Shown piece by piece: positions 23,457-31,700 of a stretch of DNA of 64,000 bases (within the stretch, counting starts at the first letter, position 1; each line of letters begins with the position of its first letter). Source of the DNA: Streptomyces triculaminicus (GTDB taxonomy: Bacteria > Actinomycetota > Actinomycetes > Streptomycetales > Streptomycetaceae). The notes under the pieces are model-generated. The model was not told the origin of the DNA. It saw only the letters and a program-made list of their open reading frames with translations, and searched no databases. The stretch lies in contig NZ_JAFMOF010000002.1 in the NCBI RefSeq assembly GCF_017349075.1, positions 1,364,001 through 1,428,000 of the forward strand, written 5' to 3'. The position numbers and the translations under genes are program-made.

Positions 23457-24056
23457 CTACCGCACCCGGTACACCTGCCCCGTCTGCGCGCCCTCGATCG
23501 AGCGGACGTACGCCGTGGCCACGCGGGACGCCGGAACCGGCTCCATGCCGGCGAAGAACGGCCCGTAGGCGGGCAGGGACTCCTCGGCCACCGTCGGGCT
23601 CACCGCGTTGATCCGCCGCGGCGGGAGCTCGATCGCGGCGGCCCGTACGAACGCCTCGACCGCGCCGTTCGCCGCCGACGCGGCCGAGCCGGCGACGATC
23701 GGCTCCTCCGTCAGGATGCCGCTGACCAGGGTGAACGAGCCGGTCTCGGCCACGTGACGGGCGCCCTGGCGGACGAGCTCCAGCTGGCTCAGGGCCTTGC
23801 CGCGGAACGTCGCCGCGAAGTCGTCCGCTGACAGTTCCGCCAGCGGCCTGAACACGGCGTCGCCCGCGGCGACCGCCACCGCGTCCAGCGGGCCGGCCTG
23901 CCCGTACATCCGCGCGACCGCCTCCGGGTCGGTGACGTCGCAGACCAGATCGCCGCCCGAGCGGCCCACCCCGATCACCTCGTGACCCCGCTCCACGAGC
24001 GCCCTGTTCACCGCGCCGCCCAGCGTGCCGCCCGCGCCGACCAGAAGAATCCTCAC
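23457..24056 (-). CDS. Short-chain dehydrogenase/reductase
   Basis: A 199-aa Rossmann protein of the short, truncated SDR type. NAD(P) loop: VGAGGTLGGAVNRALVERG; acidic strand end VCDVTDPEA; AVAAGDAVF in place of the NNAG motif. The usual Tyr-x3-Lys is not obvious: the position after SFTLVSGILTEEP reads GSAASAANGAVEAFVRAAA, with Ser/Ala where Tyr and Lys are expected. It resembles the SDR family often called short chain dehydrogenase with divergent active site. It is divergent from a LysR regulator 117 bp away, which probably controls it. Confidence 0.87.
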   Translation of the reverse strand: MRILLVGAGGTLGGAVNRALVERGHEVIGVGRSGGDLVCDVTDPEAVARMYGQAGPLDAVAVAAGDAVFRPLAELSADDFAATFRGKALSQLELVRQGARHVAETGSFTLVSGILTEEPIVAGSAASAANGAVEAFVRAAAIELPPRRINAVSPTVAEESLPAYGPFFAGMEPVPASRVATAYVRSIEGAQTGQVYRVR

Positions 24057-24173
24057 AACACACGTCCAATACCTGGGAAGGAAACCCGGGGGAACCGCCC
24101 GGGCAGAACAGACGCTACGGATCGCGCTCCGTCCCCGGAAATGCCGTCCGGGCAGTGACTATGCTTGGCGCGC

Positions 24174-25037
24174 ATGGATGTGGAACTGCGTCACCTCAAG
24201 GCCCTGGCCGCGATAGCCGAGGCGGGCACCGTCACCGCCGCGGCGGCCCGGCTGCACATGACGCAACCCGCCCTCTCCCGCACGCTTGCCCAGCTCGAGA
24301 CGCGCGTCGGGGTACGGCTGGTCGACCGGTCCTCCCGGCATCTCGCCCTCACGCCGGCCGGGACGACCCTCCTCGGGCACGGGCAGGCCATCCTCGCCCA
24401 CCTCGACGCGGCGCTCGCCGACACCCGGGCCGTCTCCCGCCCCCTCCGCCTCGGTTACACCTGCGCGGTCCTCGGGCAGCAGACCGTGCCGCTGCTGCGC
24501 TCCTGGCGCCGCGCGCACCCGCACGCGCCGCTCGAGGTGGTCCGCCAGGACAACCGCACCGCGGGCCTCGCCACCGGCGACACCGATGTGGCGGTGCTCC
24601 GTACCGTGCCCGACGACCCACGCATCCGTACCGAGGCCCTCTACACAGAGGACCGCGTCGCCGCCCTGCCCGACGACCACCCGCTCGCGGACCGCGACCG
24701 CGTGCGCCTCGCCGACCTCACCGCCGGCCCGGACCTGCCGCTCGCCCTGTGGCCGGACACGGGCACCGCCTCGGTGGACCTGTGGCCCCCGGCTCGGCGC
24801 CCCGCCCGGACGGTCGACGTGCGCAACGTGGACGAGTGGCTGAATCTCATCGCCACGGGCGGCGCCTTCGGCGTCGGCGCGGCGGGTACGGCGGAGAGCC
24901 ACGGCCACCCCGGCGTCCGCTTCGTCCCGGTCGCCGACGCCCCCGCCGCCACGGTCTACCTCGCCCGCCCCGCCCATCCCACGCACCCGCACACGGACGC
25001 GTTCCTCGCGGCGGTACGGGACGTGGTCAGCGGCTGA
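24174..25037 (+). CDS. LysR-family transcriptional regulator
   Basis: A 287-aa regulator. The N-terminal winged HTH is canonical (LRHLKALAAIAEAGTVTAAA, LHMTQPALSRTLAQLETRVG, LVDRSSRHLALTPAG), followed by a linker helix and a periplasmic-binding-protein-like effector domain (PLRLGYTCAVLGQQ, TDVAVLRTVPDD, LPDDHPLADRDR). The ATG at 24174 directly begins MDVELRHLKAL and is preferred over the codon 9 bp upstream. It is divergent from the SDR gene, the usual arrangement for a LysR protein and its target. Effector unknown. Confidence 0.93.
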   Translation: MDVELRHLKALAAIAEAGTVTAAAARLHMTQPALSRTLAQLETRVGVRLVDRSSRHLALTPAGTTLLGHGQAILAHLDAALADTRAVSRPLRLGYTCAVLGQQTVPLLRSWRRAHPHAPLEVVRQDNRTAGLATGDTDVAVLRTVPDDPRIRTEALYTEDRVAALPDDHPLADRDRVRLADLTAGPDLPLALWPDTGTASVDLWPPARRPARTVDVRNVDEWLNLIATGGAFGVGAAGTAESHGHPGVRFVPVADAPAATVYLARPAHPTHPHTDAFLAAVRDVVSG

Positions 25038-25068
25038 CGAAAACCGCCGGCGCCGCCGCGCCCCCGGC

Positions 25069-25776
25069 TCACGACTGGAAGATCCCGGTGAGGTGGGTGA
25101 CGACTCCGGTCTTCTCGTCCAGCGTGGCGTAGAAGAGGTTGCCGCCGCACGTGTACGGCTTGGCGGGGGTCGCTCCCGCCGCGCAGGACTTGACGACGTC
25201 CGCGAGCGTGGTGATGCCGGCCGACCGCAGTTCCATGCGCTGTGTCGCGCCGTCGTACGTCAGCAGACGCACCGTGACGTTGTCGGCGACGTAGTAGGGG
25301 CCGAGCGGCACATCCGTGTCGAAGTAGCCGTCGTTGTCGACCCCGGGGCCACAGTTGAGCTTCGGTTCGGCGGCACCCATCGTGCGCATCGTGCCGTTCT
25401 TCTCGCCCGCGTTGGCGATGCTGAGGACGATCCGCTTCGCCGGTTCGAGCAGCTTGTCCTTGTTCTTGCAGAAGTCCGCCGGGGTGTAGACCTTCGCTTC
25501 CTTCTCGGGGGTCAGGTCGGGGGTCGGCTCGTGGGCCTCGGGGGTCCGTGGGGCGGCCGGTGCGGCAGGCGTGGCGGGCGTGACGCGCGTGGCGGTCGCC
25601 GACGGTGCCGGGGACTTCGAGCGGGGTGCGGAGTCCGAGGAGGAGCATGCCGTCGCCGGCAGGGTGACCAGCGCGAGGAGCGCGCCGAGCGCGGCGGCCC
25701 GCCGCCGTGGTCCGATCGACGCCGTTCGTATCGCGTGCCGGAGTTTACGACCGTGCCGGTGCCGGTGCCCGTACAT
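25069..25776 (-). CDS. Secreted lipoprotein of unknown function
   Basis: A 235-aa protein with an Arg-rich n-region, hydrophobic core LGALLALVTLPATAC and a lipobox Cys, so probably lipid-anchored outside the cell. A Pro/Ala/Thr linker (about residues 50-85) leads to a C-terminal domain with Cys residues (PADFCKNKDKLLEPA, PKLNCGPGVDNDGY, VVKSCAAG, PYTCGGNLFYATLDE) that may form two disulfides. I do not recognise the domain. The gene converges on the LysR gene with a 31-bp gap and is divergent from the secreted amidase gene. Confidence 0.8.
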   Translation of the reverse strand: MYGHRHRHGRKLRHAIRTASIGPRRRAAALGALLALVTLPATACSSSDSAPRSKSPAPSATATRVTPATPAAPAAPRTPEAHEPTPDLTPEKEAKVYTPADFCKNKDKLLEPAKRIVLSIANAGEKNGTMRTMGAAEPKLNCGPGVDNDGYFDTDVPLGPYYVADNVTVRLLTYDGATQRMELRSAGITTLADVVKSCAAGATPAKPYTCGGNLFYATLDEKTGVVTHLTGIFQS

Positions 25777-25932
25777 GATGTGCCGCCCCCACTGTGTGAT
25801 CTTGTCGGGGTGACGCTAGCAAACGGGCCTTCGCGGGCGGGGACTTGACGGGTCGGGGCCCCATGGCCCGGGGCACGAGTGGCCGTTGCGGCACCCTTGC
25901 GCCCGAGGCGCGCATGTAGTGCGCTGCTCCCC

Positions 25933-27531
25933 ATGGGGAAGAGGAGTACTGCCGCAATGACCGTCGCCCTCGTGGCGGCGTCCCTGGCGACCGGCGCGCC
26001 GGGCCCGAGCGCGCAAGCCGACGTGCCCGGCACCGGCGGTCCGCCGCCGGCCGGATCGCTGCGGACGCTGGGAGTCGATCTCGACAGGGTGACGATCCCG
26101 GAGCTGCAGCGTCGCATGGCGGACGGTTCGTTGACCTCGTCGGCGCTGACCACCGCCTACCTGCAGCGCATCGAGGCCGTCAACCCCAGGATCCACGCGG
26201 TCCTGCGCACGGACCCGACCGCCCTGCGCCAGGCGGCCGCCAGCGATGCCCGGCATCGGCGCGGCGAGACCCGTGGCCCGCTCGACGGCATCCCCGTACT
26301 GCTGAAGGACAACGTCAACACTCGCGACATGCCGACCACCGCCGGGTCGCTGGCGCTGGCCGGACGCCCGCCGGGCGCCGACGCCGCCCTGGTGACCCGG
26401 CTGCGGGACGCGGGAGCGGTGATCCTGGGCAAGACCAACCTGTCCGAGTGGGCGAACTTCCGCGCGGCCAAGCCGACATCGGGCTGGTCGGCGGTGGGCG
26501 GGCAGACCAACAACCCGTACGTACTGGACCGCAATCCGTGCGGCTCCTCCTCCGGCTCGGCCGCCGCGCTCGCCGCGTCGCTGTCGCAGGTGGCGATCGG
26601 CACCGAGACGGACGGCTCGATCGTGTGCCCGGCCGGTATGAACGGAGTGGTCGGGCACAAGCCGAGTCTCGGACTCGTCAGCCAGGCCGGCGTGGTGCCG
26701 ATCTCCGCCGAGCAGGACACCGCGGGGCCCATGGCGCGCAACGTGACCGACGCCGCGCTCACCCTCGCGGTCCTCAGTGGCGGCCGGGCAACGGGCCCCG
26801 GCGGCTCCGTCGGCCCCACGGACCGGCCGGCGAACGCCGACGGCCTGCGCGGCCGGCGGATCGGCCTGTGGCGCCTGCCCTCGCTCGGGCCGCGGGTGGA
26901 CGCCGTGATGACCCGTACGGCGGAGAAGCTGCGCGCCGCCGGAGCCGAGGTCGTCGAGGTGACGCCACCGCACCAGGAACGACTCGCCGCACTCGAGTTC
27001 CCGGCGCTGCTGAGCGAGTTCCACCGGGAGATCGACGCCTATCTCGCCACCCGCGAGGGGCCCCGTGACCTCGCCGCACTCATCGAGTTCAACCGCGCCC
27101 ACCCGGCGGAGCGGACCTGCTTCGCCGGCCAGGAGCTCTTCGAGCAGGCCCTGGCCGCGCCGCCCACCACGAGCCCGGAGTACCGCGCGATGCGTGCCGA
27201 GCTGAAGGACCTGTCCCGGCGTTCCATCGACGAGACCATGGCCGCCCACCACCTGGACGCCATCGCCTCGCCGGCCAACCCGCCCGCCTGGACGACCGAC
27301 TGCGCGCGGGGCGACAACGACGTGATCCCCTCGTCCACCCCCGCGGCCGTGGCCGGCTACCCGTCGCTGTCCGTCCCCGCCGGATTCGTCGGCGAGCTTC
27401 CCGTGGGTCTGCTCCTCATCGGCGGTGACCACCAGGACGCCCGGCTGCTGACGCTGGGGGCCGCCGTGGAGCACCGGCTGGACGCCTGGCGGGCGCCGCG
27501 CTACCTGCCGTCGGTGGGGCCGGACATGTGA
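25933..27531 (+). CDS. Secreted amidase (amidase signature family)
   Basis: About 532 aa. The ATG at 25933 gives a signal peptide with a Lys/Arg start and core MTVALVAASLATGAPG; an ATG at 25957 with GAGGAG ten bases upstream is an alternative. The catalytic Ser-cisSer-Lys triad region is intact: LLKDNVNT (Lys), GSSSGSAAAL (cis-Ser and Gly-rich loop) and TDGSIVCPAGMNGVVG (nucleophile region). Secreted members hydrolyse peptide or carboxamide bonds outside the cell. It ends before the hairpin at 27557-27588, shared with the convergent DUF1266 gene. Substrate unknown. Confidence 0.9.
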   Translation: MGKRSTAAMTVALVAASLATGAPGPSAQADVPGTGGPPPAGSLRTLGVDLDRVTIPELQRRMADGSLTSSALTTAYLQRIEAVNPRIHAVLRTDPTALRQAAASDARHRRGETRGPLDGIPVLLKDNVNTRDMPTTAGSLALAGRPPGADAALVTRLRDAGAVILGKTNLSEWANFRAAKPTSGWSAVGGQTNNPYVLDRNPCGSSSGSAAALAASLSQVAIGTETDGSIVCPAGMNGVVGHKPSLGLVSQAGVVPISAEQDTAGPMARNVTDAALTLAVLSGGRATGPGGSVGPTDRPANADGLRGRRIGLWRLPSLGPRVDAVMTRTAEKLRAAGAEVVEVTPPHQERLAALEFPALLSEFHREIDAYLATREGPRDLAALIEFNRAHPAERTCFAGQELFEQALAAPPTTSPEYRAMRAELKDLSRRSIDETMAAHHLDAIASPANPPAWTTDCARGDNDVIPSSTPAAVAGYPSLSVPAGFVGELPVGLLLIGGDHQDARLLTLGAAVEHRLDAWRAPRYLPSVGPDM

Positions 27532-27556
27532 CGGCCCCGGCCACGGTCCGACGCCT

Positions 27557-27588
27557 CGGTCGTCACGCCACTACGGGCGTGACGACCG
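27557..27588. terminator. Hairpin between convergent genes
   Basis: A 12-bp perfect core stem (GGTCGTCACGCC / GGCGTGACGACC), extended by one C-G pair, between the amidase stop at 27531 and the reverse-strand stop at 27611. Confidence 0.8.
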
Positions 27589-27610
27589 GCACGGCGCCGG
27601 GAAAGCCGCT

Positions 27611-28864
27611 TCACGCGGCGGCGAACGGCACCGTGCGCCACGGGCTCTCGGGGTCGACGGCCAGGGCGTGGTGGGCGTCGAGGACGTCGGTGTACCAGGT
27701 GCCGAAATGCTCCTCGTCGAAGTGCAGGCACCGTCCGAGCACATAGCCCGCGGAGAACTCCTCCCACGAGCCGTACGCCTCCCGCGCGGCCCCGGACGCG
27801 CGCTCGAGGGCGGCGAGCATCTCGGCCTCCGTGGCGTACCGGGCGCCCCGGCCCCAGCGGGCCATCTTGGAGCCACGGCCGATGTCCCAGGCGGCGACCG
27901 TACGGACGAAGCCGTCCGGCGGCAGGAGCCCGTCGGCGCGGAACCGCGCCTCGTACCGCAGGACTTCGCCCACCAGCGCGCACAGGTGCTCCACGAACCC
28001 GGTGAACTCCGGGTCGTCGACGGCGTCGCCGCTCTCCCGGGCCCGCTCCCGCAGCTCCGACCGGACGAGGTCGCGCCACTCCCGCGGATCCACGCGGCCG
28101 CCGCGGACACCGGCGAGCGCGGCACGGGCTCCGAGGACGAAGTCCCAGTACCAGGGGCTCACGTCGCGGGTGAGCAGCCGCTCCTGCATCGTGAGCCAGT
28201 CGTCGCGCCCGTGGACGCCCCAGGCGTCGGCGATCCGCTCGACCTCGCCGCGGTAGCCCATGCCGTGCCAGTGCGGGGTGTTCCAGGCGTCGCCGTTCTG
28301 GAAGCACAGGTGGGCGCCGCAGGCCAGGCCGTGCAGCAGCGGGCCCGCCGGCGGGGCGCCCGTCCGGCGGGTGACCACGCGGTCACCCAGCCCGTCCGGC
28401 TCGAACAGCTCGTGGTGCAGGTCGAGCCAGGTCTCGCGTTCGTCGTCGGTGGTGGAGAAGTACTCCTCGCAGGGCGTGGCGGCGTTGACCGCGAGGATGT
28501 CCACGCCGTCGGGCAGGATCCCCGCGAGGGCGCCGAGGGACGCGTACTCGTAGACCAGGTGCGGATGCGGCCGCGGCAGCAGACCCGAGGTGTACACCTG
28601 CGCCGCGGTGCGCCCGTCGGGCAGCGGGACGGTGAGCATGGGGTGCTCGTCCTCGCCCGCCTCCTGGGCCTCGTCGAGCCGCACGGGGTAGTACACGCCC
28701 TCGACGGCGAGGGTGCGCAGGTAGCCGTACGCGTTGTCGGTGCGGCTCATCCGGTACAGGTACTGCTCCAGGTCGGTGGGCGCCAGCCAGCGGCTGCCGT
28801 CCTCCGGCGCCGGGACGACGGGAAAGAACTCGTCGTGGGCCTCGTCGGCGGACGCCGTCTGCAT
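27611..28864 (-). CDS. DUF1266-containing protein
   Basis: A 417-aa soluble protein. The C-terminal half matches DUF1266, with the recurrent pattern of a Trp/Asp-rich helical bundle: DGFVRTVAAWDIGRGSKMAR, WGRGARYATEAEMLAALERA and AGYVLGRCLHFDEEHFG. The N-terminal half (ADEAHDEFFPVVPAPEDGSR, VYYPVRLDEAQEAGEDEHPM) resembles SseB/enhanced-serine-sensitivity-type domains. Function is not known for either. The ATG at 28864 follows GGAAGG. A perfect 9-bp operator-like dyad lies 24 bp upstream. Confidence 0.75.
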   Translation of the reverse strand: MQTASADEAHDEFFPVVPAPEDGSRWLAPTDLEQYLYRMSRTDNAYGYLRTLAVEGVYYPVRLDEAQEAGEDEHPMLTVPLPDGRTAAQVYTSGLLPRPHPHLVYEYASLGALAGILPDGVDILAVNAATPCEEYFSTTDDERETWLDLHHELFEPDGLGDRVVTRRTGAPPAGPLLHGLACGAHLCFQNGDAWNTPHWHGMGYRGEVERIADAWGVHGRDDWLTMQERLLTRDVSPWYWDFVLGARAALAGVRGGRVDPREWRDLVRSELRERARESGDAVDDPEFTGFVEHLCALVGEVLRYEARFRADGLLPPDGFVRTVAAWDIGRGSKMARWGRGARYATEAEMLAALERASGAAREAYGSWEEFSAGYVLGRCLHFDEEHFGTWYTDVLDAHHALAVDPESPWRTVPFAAA

Positions 28865-28887
28865 GGGGTTCCTTCCGTGCCACCGCC

Positions 28888-28910
28888 GTTGTCGTCCCCA
28901 TGACGACAAC
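28888..28910. promoter_or_regulatory. Operator-like inverted repeat GTTGTCGTC-N5-GACGACAAC
   Basis: Perfect 9-bp arms with a 5-bp centre, 24 bp upstream of the DUF1266 gene start, a good position for a repressor site. No regulator gene is adjacent. Confidence 0.55.
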
Positions 28911-28955
28911 AAGATCGTCCAGGTACGGTACCGGGGGTCTTCCGCCACGTCGTCG

Positions 28956-28995
28956 GGCCCCTCTCCGTCCGGCCCGGACCGGACGGAGAGGGGCC
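28956..28995. other. 17-bp perfect hairpin in a divergent intergenic region
   Basis: GGCCCCTCTCCGTCCGG and its exact complement flank a 6-nt loop. It is terminator-strength but lies between two divergent genes (starts 28864 and 29139), so it ends neither. It may mark an unannotated transcript or a lost gene. Confidence 0.75.
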
Positions 28996-29138
28996 GCTTC
29001 CGTCTCCCGGCAGCCCCTGCCCGGGCCCGCGGAGGCAGGGCGCACAATAAGTGATCACGGCGCGCCGATTCCGGCGCGCTCCCCACCCCGCCGCTACGTC
29101 CTCGTCGGCATGCCTGATTCAGCTGTTGGAGCTCACCG

Positions 29139-30254
29139 ATGCCCTCGTCCTCGTACCCCGCCCGGTCGCCACGCCGGGGATTCCGGTTCCGCCGCGCCAG
29201 ACGCTGGTGGATAACGGCGGCCGTCCTCCTCGTCCTGGGCCTCATATCCTGGGCGGTCCTGCAGTACACCGGCGTGCTCTCCGGCAAGGGCGATCCGGTC
29301 ACCTTCGGTGACGACGCGGCCGGCTCCACCCGTCAGGCCGGTGCCGCGCCGCATCGCAGCGATCCGGTCGACGAGGCGCCGGAGACCCGGATGCCGACGG
29401 GGCCGGCCGCCGACCTGAGGGAGGAGAGCAGGCTGGCGGACGGCACGGTCATCGCGAAGACCACGCTGCAGGGCGCGAAGTCGGGTTTCACCGGCAAGGT
29501 GTGGGTGTGGGCCCCCAAGCAGTACAAGGAGCCGCAGTACCGCAAGAGCGGGTTCCCGGTGCTGGTCGCGCTGCCGGGCGGCCCGGGGGCCAGCGGGAAC
29601 TACTGGATCGGGACCAACCTCAAGCTGCAGTCGTCCATCGCGAAGTGGTCCCAGGAGGGCAAGGCCCAGCCGTTCATCGTGGTGATGCCGGTGCTCAACC
29701 CGGGCACCGACAAGAAGGAGGACTACCACGACGGCAGTGACATCCCCGGCCGCCCGAAGATGGGCACCTGGCTGGCCGAGGACGTCCCCGACTTCGTGCG
29801 CGCCAACTTCCGCACCCTGAAGTCGCGTGACGGGTGGGCGTTCATGGGCTCCTCCAGCGGCGGCTTCGCGGGGCTGAAGACCGTCCTGCAGTACCCGGAC
29901 AGGTTCAAGGCCGTGATCGCCTCCGGCCCCGACATCGTCCCCGACTCGCCCCACTGGAAGGGCCACGAGGCCGAGCGGCAGGCCAACAACCCGCAGAAGC
30001 TCGCCCAGCAGCTCATCGACACCAAGGGCCCCGACGTCTACCTCGCCTTCCAGTACGGCACCGCCGAGCACCCGATTACCATCAACGGCGTCAACGGGTT
30101 CATCAAGACGTACGGCGACAAGGGCCCCGTCCACACCCATCTGACCCAGATACCCGGCGGCCTCCACAACGCCGAGACATACGTCCGCGGCATGGGCATG
30201 GGCCCCATGGAGTGGATCAGCCAGCACCTGCAGGGCCCCACGCCCCGGCCCTGA
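29139..30254 (+). CDS. Membrane-anchored esterase (esterase D/mycolyltransferase-like alpha/beta hydrolase)
   Basis: A 371-aa protein with a basic start, one N-terminal membrane helix (WWITAAVLLVLGLISWAVLQ) and an extracytoplasmic alpha/beta-hydrolase domain of the putative esterase type. Oxyanion region ALPGGPGASGNYW, nucleophile elbow MGSSSGGFAGLK and likely His in IPGGLHNAETY are visible, with an Asp/Glu between. Ribosome site GGAG lies nine bases before the ATG. Family members act on ester bonds of wall lipids, xylan or siderophores. Substrate unknown. Confidence 0.87.
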   Translation: MPSSSYPARSPRRGFRFRRARRWWITAAVLLVLGLISWAVLQYTGVLSGKGDPVTFGDDAAGSTRQAGAAPHRSDPVDEAPETRMPTGPAADLREESRLADGTVIAKTTLQGAKSGFTGKVWVWAPKQYKEPQYRKSGFPVLVALPGGPGASGNYWIGTNLKLQSSIAKWSQEGKAQPFIVVMPVLNPGTDKKEDYHDGSDIPGRPKMGTWLAEDVPDFVRANFRTLKSRDGWAFMGSSSGGFAGLKTVLQYPDRFKAVIASGPDIVPDSPHWKGHEAERQANNPQKLAQQLIDTKGPDVYLAFQYGTAEHPITINGVNGFIKTYGDKGPVHTHLTQIPGGLHNAETYVRGMGMGPMEWISQHLQGPTPRP

Positions 30255-30264
30255 CCCCCGGAAA

Positions 30265-30279
30265 CCCGCCTGAGGCGGG
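30265..30279 (+). terminator. Short GC hairpin after the esterase gene
   Basis: CCCGCC-TGA-GGCGGG, 10 bp past the esterase stop, followed by G- and C-rich sequence. Weak but well placed. Confidence 0.5.
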
Positions 30280-30319
30280 GGAGACGCCACCCCCGCCCGG
30301 CGCGGCCGGCTCAACCGTC

Positions 30320-30350
30320 TTGACCTCAACCAAACTTCAGGTGTGAGGCT
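30320..30350 (+). promoter_or_regulatory. MerR-type promoter of the erythromycin-esterase-like gene, probably leaderless
   Basis: -35 TTGACC (30320-30325) and -10-like GAGGCT (30345-30350) are 19 bp apart, the long spacing typical of MerR-activated promoters. An imperfect dyad CCTCAA...TTCAGG (30324-30341) fills the spacer, as in MerR-family operators. The start codon at 30357 is six bases past the -10 and has no ribosome site, so the mRNA is probably leaderless. Confidence 0.65.
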
Positions 30351-30356
30351 TGGCGC

Positions 30357-31571
30357 ATGGAAAACACCTCCACCGCTGTTCAGGCCCCCTTCCGCTCGCC
30401 CGTGGCTCCGTCCGGCCCGCGGCACGCCGACGCCCGACCCCTGTCCGACGCCGCGCTCGACACGATCGCCCAGAAGATCTCCGAGGCGGCGCTGGTCGTC
30501 GGCATCGGGGAGTCCACGCGCTTCTCCCGGGAGACCTTCGGCGTGCAGGACCGGCTCCTGCACCGGCTGGTGCACCACCACGGATTCCGGGCGCTGGCCA
30601 TCCAGGACACCGTCGCCGTCGGCGACGCCCTCGACCGGTACGTGCGCTCCGGCGGCGGTTCGGCCGCGTCCGCCCTCGACGGCGCCTGGCGTCCCTGGCG
30701 CACCGTCGAGATGGCCACGACGCTGGAGTGGATCCGGGAGTTCAACCGGGACCACCCGAACGACCCCGTCCGGATCCTCGGAGTGAAGCCCGTGCAGACA
30801 CGCCTCGAGGACTACGACGCCGTCCTCGACCACGTCCGCCGGTCGGCCCCGGAACTGACGGAGGAGCTGGCCTCCCACCTGGACCCGATCCGGACCGCCC
30901 ACCACACCGACGAACACGTGCAGCGCCACCAGGGAACCCACCCGGGGCGCCCCTTCGCCGAGCACGCCCGCGACGCGCTCGCGCTGGTCCGGTCACTGCC
31001 CGGCCTCGGCCACGACGACGACGTCCTGGCCCGGATGCGGGGGATCGTCGACTACCACGAACGCAGCGTGGCCGGGCGAAACGACTACGCCGGCGACGCC
31101 GCGGCATGGGCCGGGGCCATCGGCGACCACCAGCGACGGACCGGCACGCGCGTCGTCTACTGGGACGGCATCGCTCACACCTCCGCGACCGCGACGACCC
31201 TGGGCATGGCTGCCGAGAACGGTCCGCGGCCCAGCGTCGGCGGCATGCTGCGCGAGGCCTACGGCGACGCGTACGTCTCCGTGGCCATCGGCTTCCACCA
31301 CGGCGACCTCGGCGTCACCGTCGTCCCGGAGCCGGGCGCGGACCTGATCGACGCGACGCTCGGACAGGTGGACCTGCCCGCCCACTGGCTGGACCTGCGC
31401 CAGGACGACGTCCGCCGCCGCTGGGACGGACCGGCGAAGCTCCGCGTCATCGGCGGTGTCTACGACCCTTCCCGCGACGCCACCGCGCACACGACCGTCG
31501 CCTCCCTCGCCGACGCGTTCGACATGCTCATCCACTTCCGCGAGGCGTCCGCGGTGCGATGGCTGCCGTGA
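30357..31571 (+). CDS. Erythromycin-esterase-family protein with altered active-site motif
   Basis: A 404-aa protein with the EreA/ChaN-like fold: VVGIGESTRFSRETFGV near the N-terminus, FRALAIQDTVAVGDALD, MATTLEWIREFNRDHP, ILGVKPVQ and the late VVYWDGIAHTSATATTLG block with His274. In true erythromycin esterases the first motif reads GExTHG; here Arg55 stands where the His is expected, while Glu52 and Glu59 are kept. It may be a non-macrolide hydrolase subfamily. Expression probably starts from the MerR-type promoter directly upstream. Macrolide resistance should not be assumed. Confidence 0.85.
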   Translation: MENTSTAVQAPFRSPVAPSGPRHADARPLSDAALDTIAQKISEAALVVGIGESTRFSRETFGVQDRLLHRLVHHHGFRALAIQDTVAVGDALDRYVRSGGGSAASALDGAWRPWRTVEMATTLEWIREFNRDHPNDPVRILGVKPVQTRLEDYDAVLDHVRRSAPELTEELASHLDPIRTAHHTDEHVQRHQGTHPGRPFAEHARDALALVRSLPGLGHDDDVLARMRGIVDYHERSVAGRNDYAGDAAAWAGAIGDHQRRTGTRVVYWDGIAHTSATATTLGMAAENGPRPSVGGMLREAYGDAYVSVAIGFHHGDLGVTVVPEPGADLIDATLGQVDLPAHWLDLRQDDVRRRWDGPAKLRVIGGVYDPSRDATAHTTVASLADAFDMLIHFREASAVRWLP

Positions 31572-31625
31572 GCGGCGGCCCGGCCGTGCGGCCGAACACG
31601 ACGGGGCGACCGGCCGCCGCCCCCG

Positions 31626-31653
31626 CGTTGTCAGACCCGCCGTTGTCAGACCC
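31626..31653 (+). repeat. Direct repeat of CGTTGTCAGACCC
   Basis: Two identical 13-mers 15 bp apart, 48-75 bp before the AAA ATPase start. Probably part of its promoter (each TTGTCA resembles a -35) or a regulator site. Confidence 0.6.
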
Positions 31654-31700
31654 ACCCAGCACACTGGCGGGGACAGGACCCCCGAGCATCAGTGAGACCT

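Noticed and set aside
30265..30356. Ribosome binding site for the erythromycin-esterase-like gene
   Set aside because: No purine-rich stretch lies 5-12 bases before the ATG; the promoter position instead suggests a leaderless transcript.
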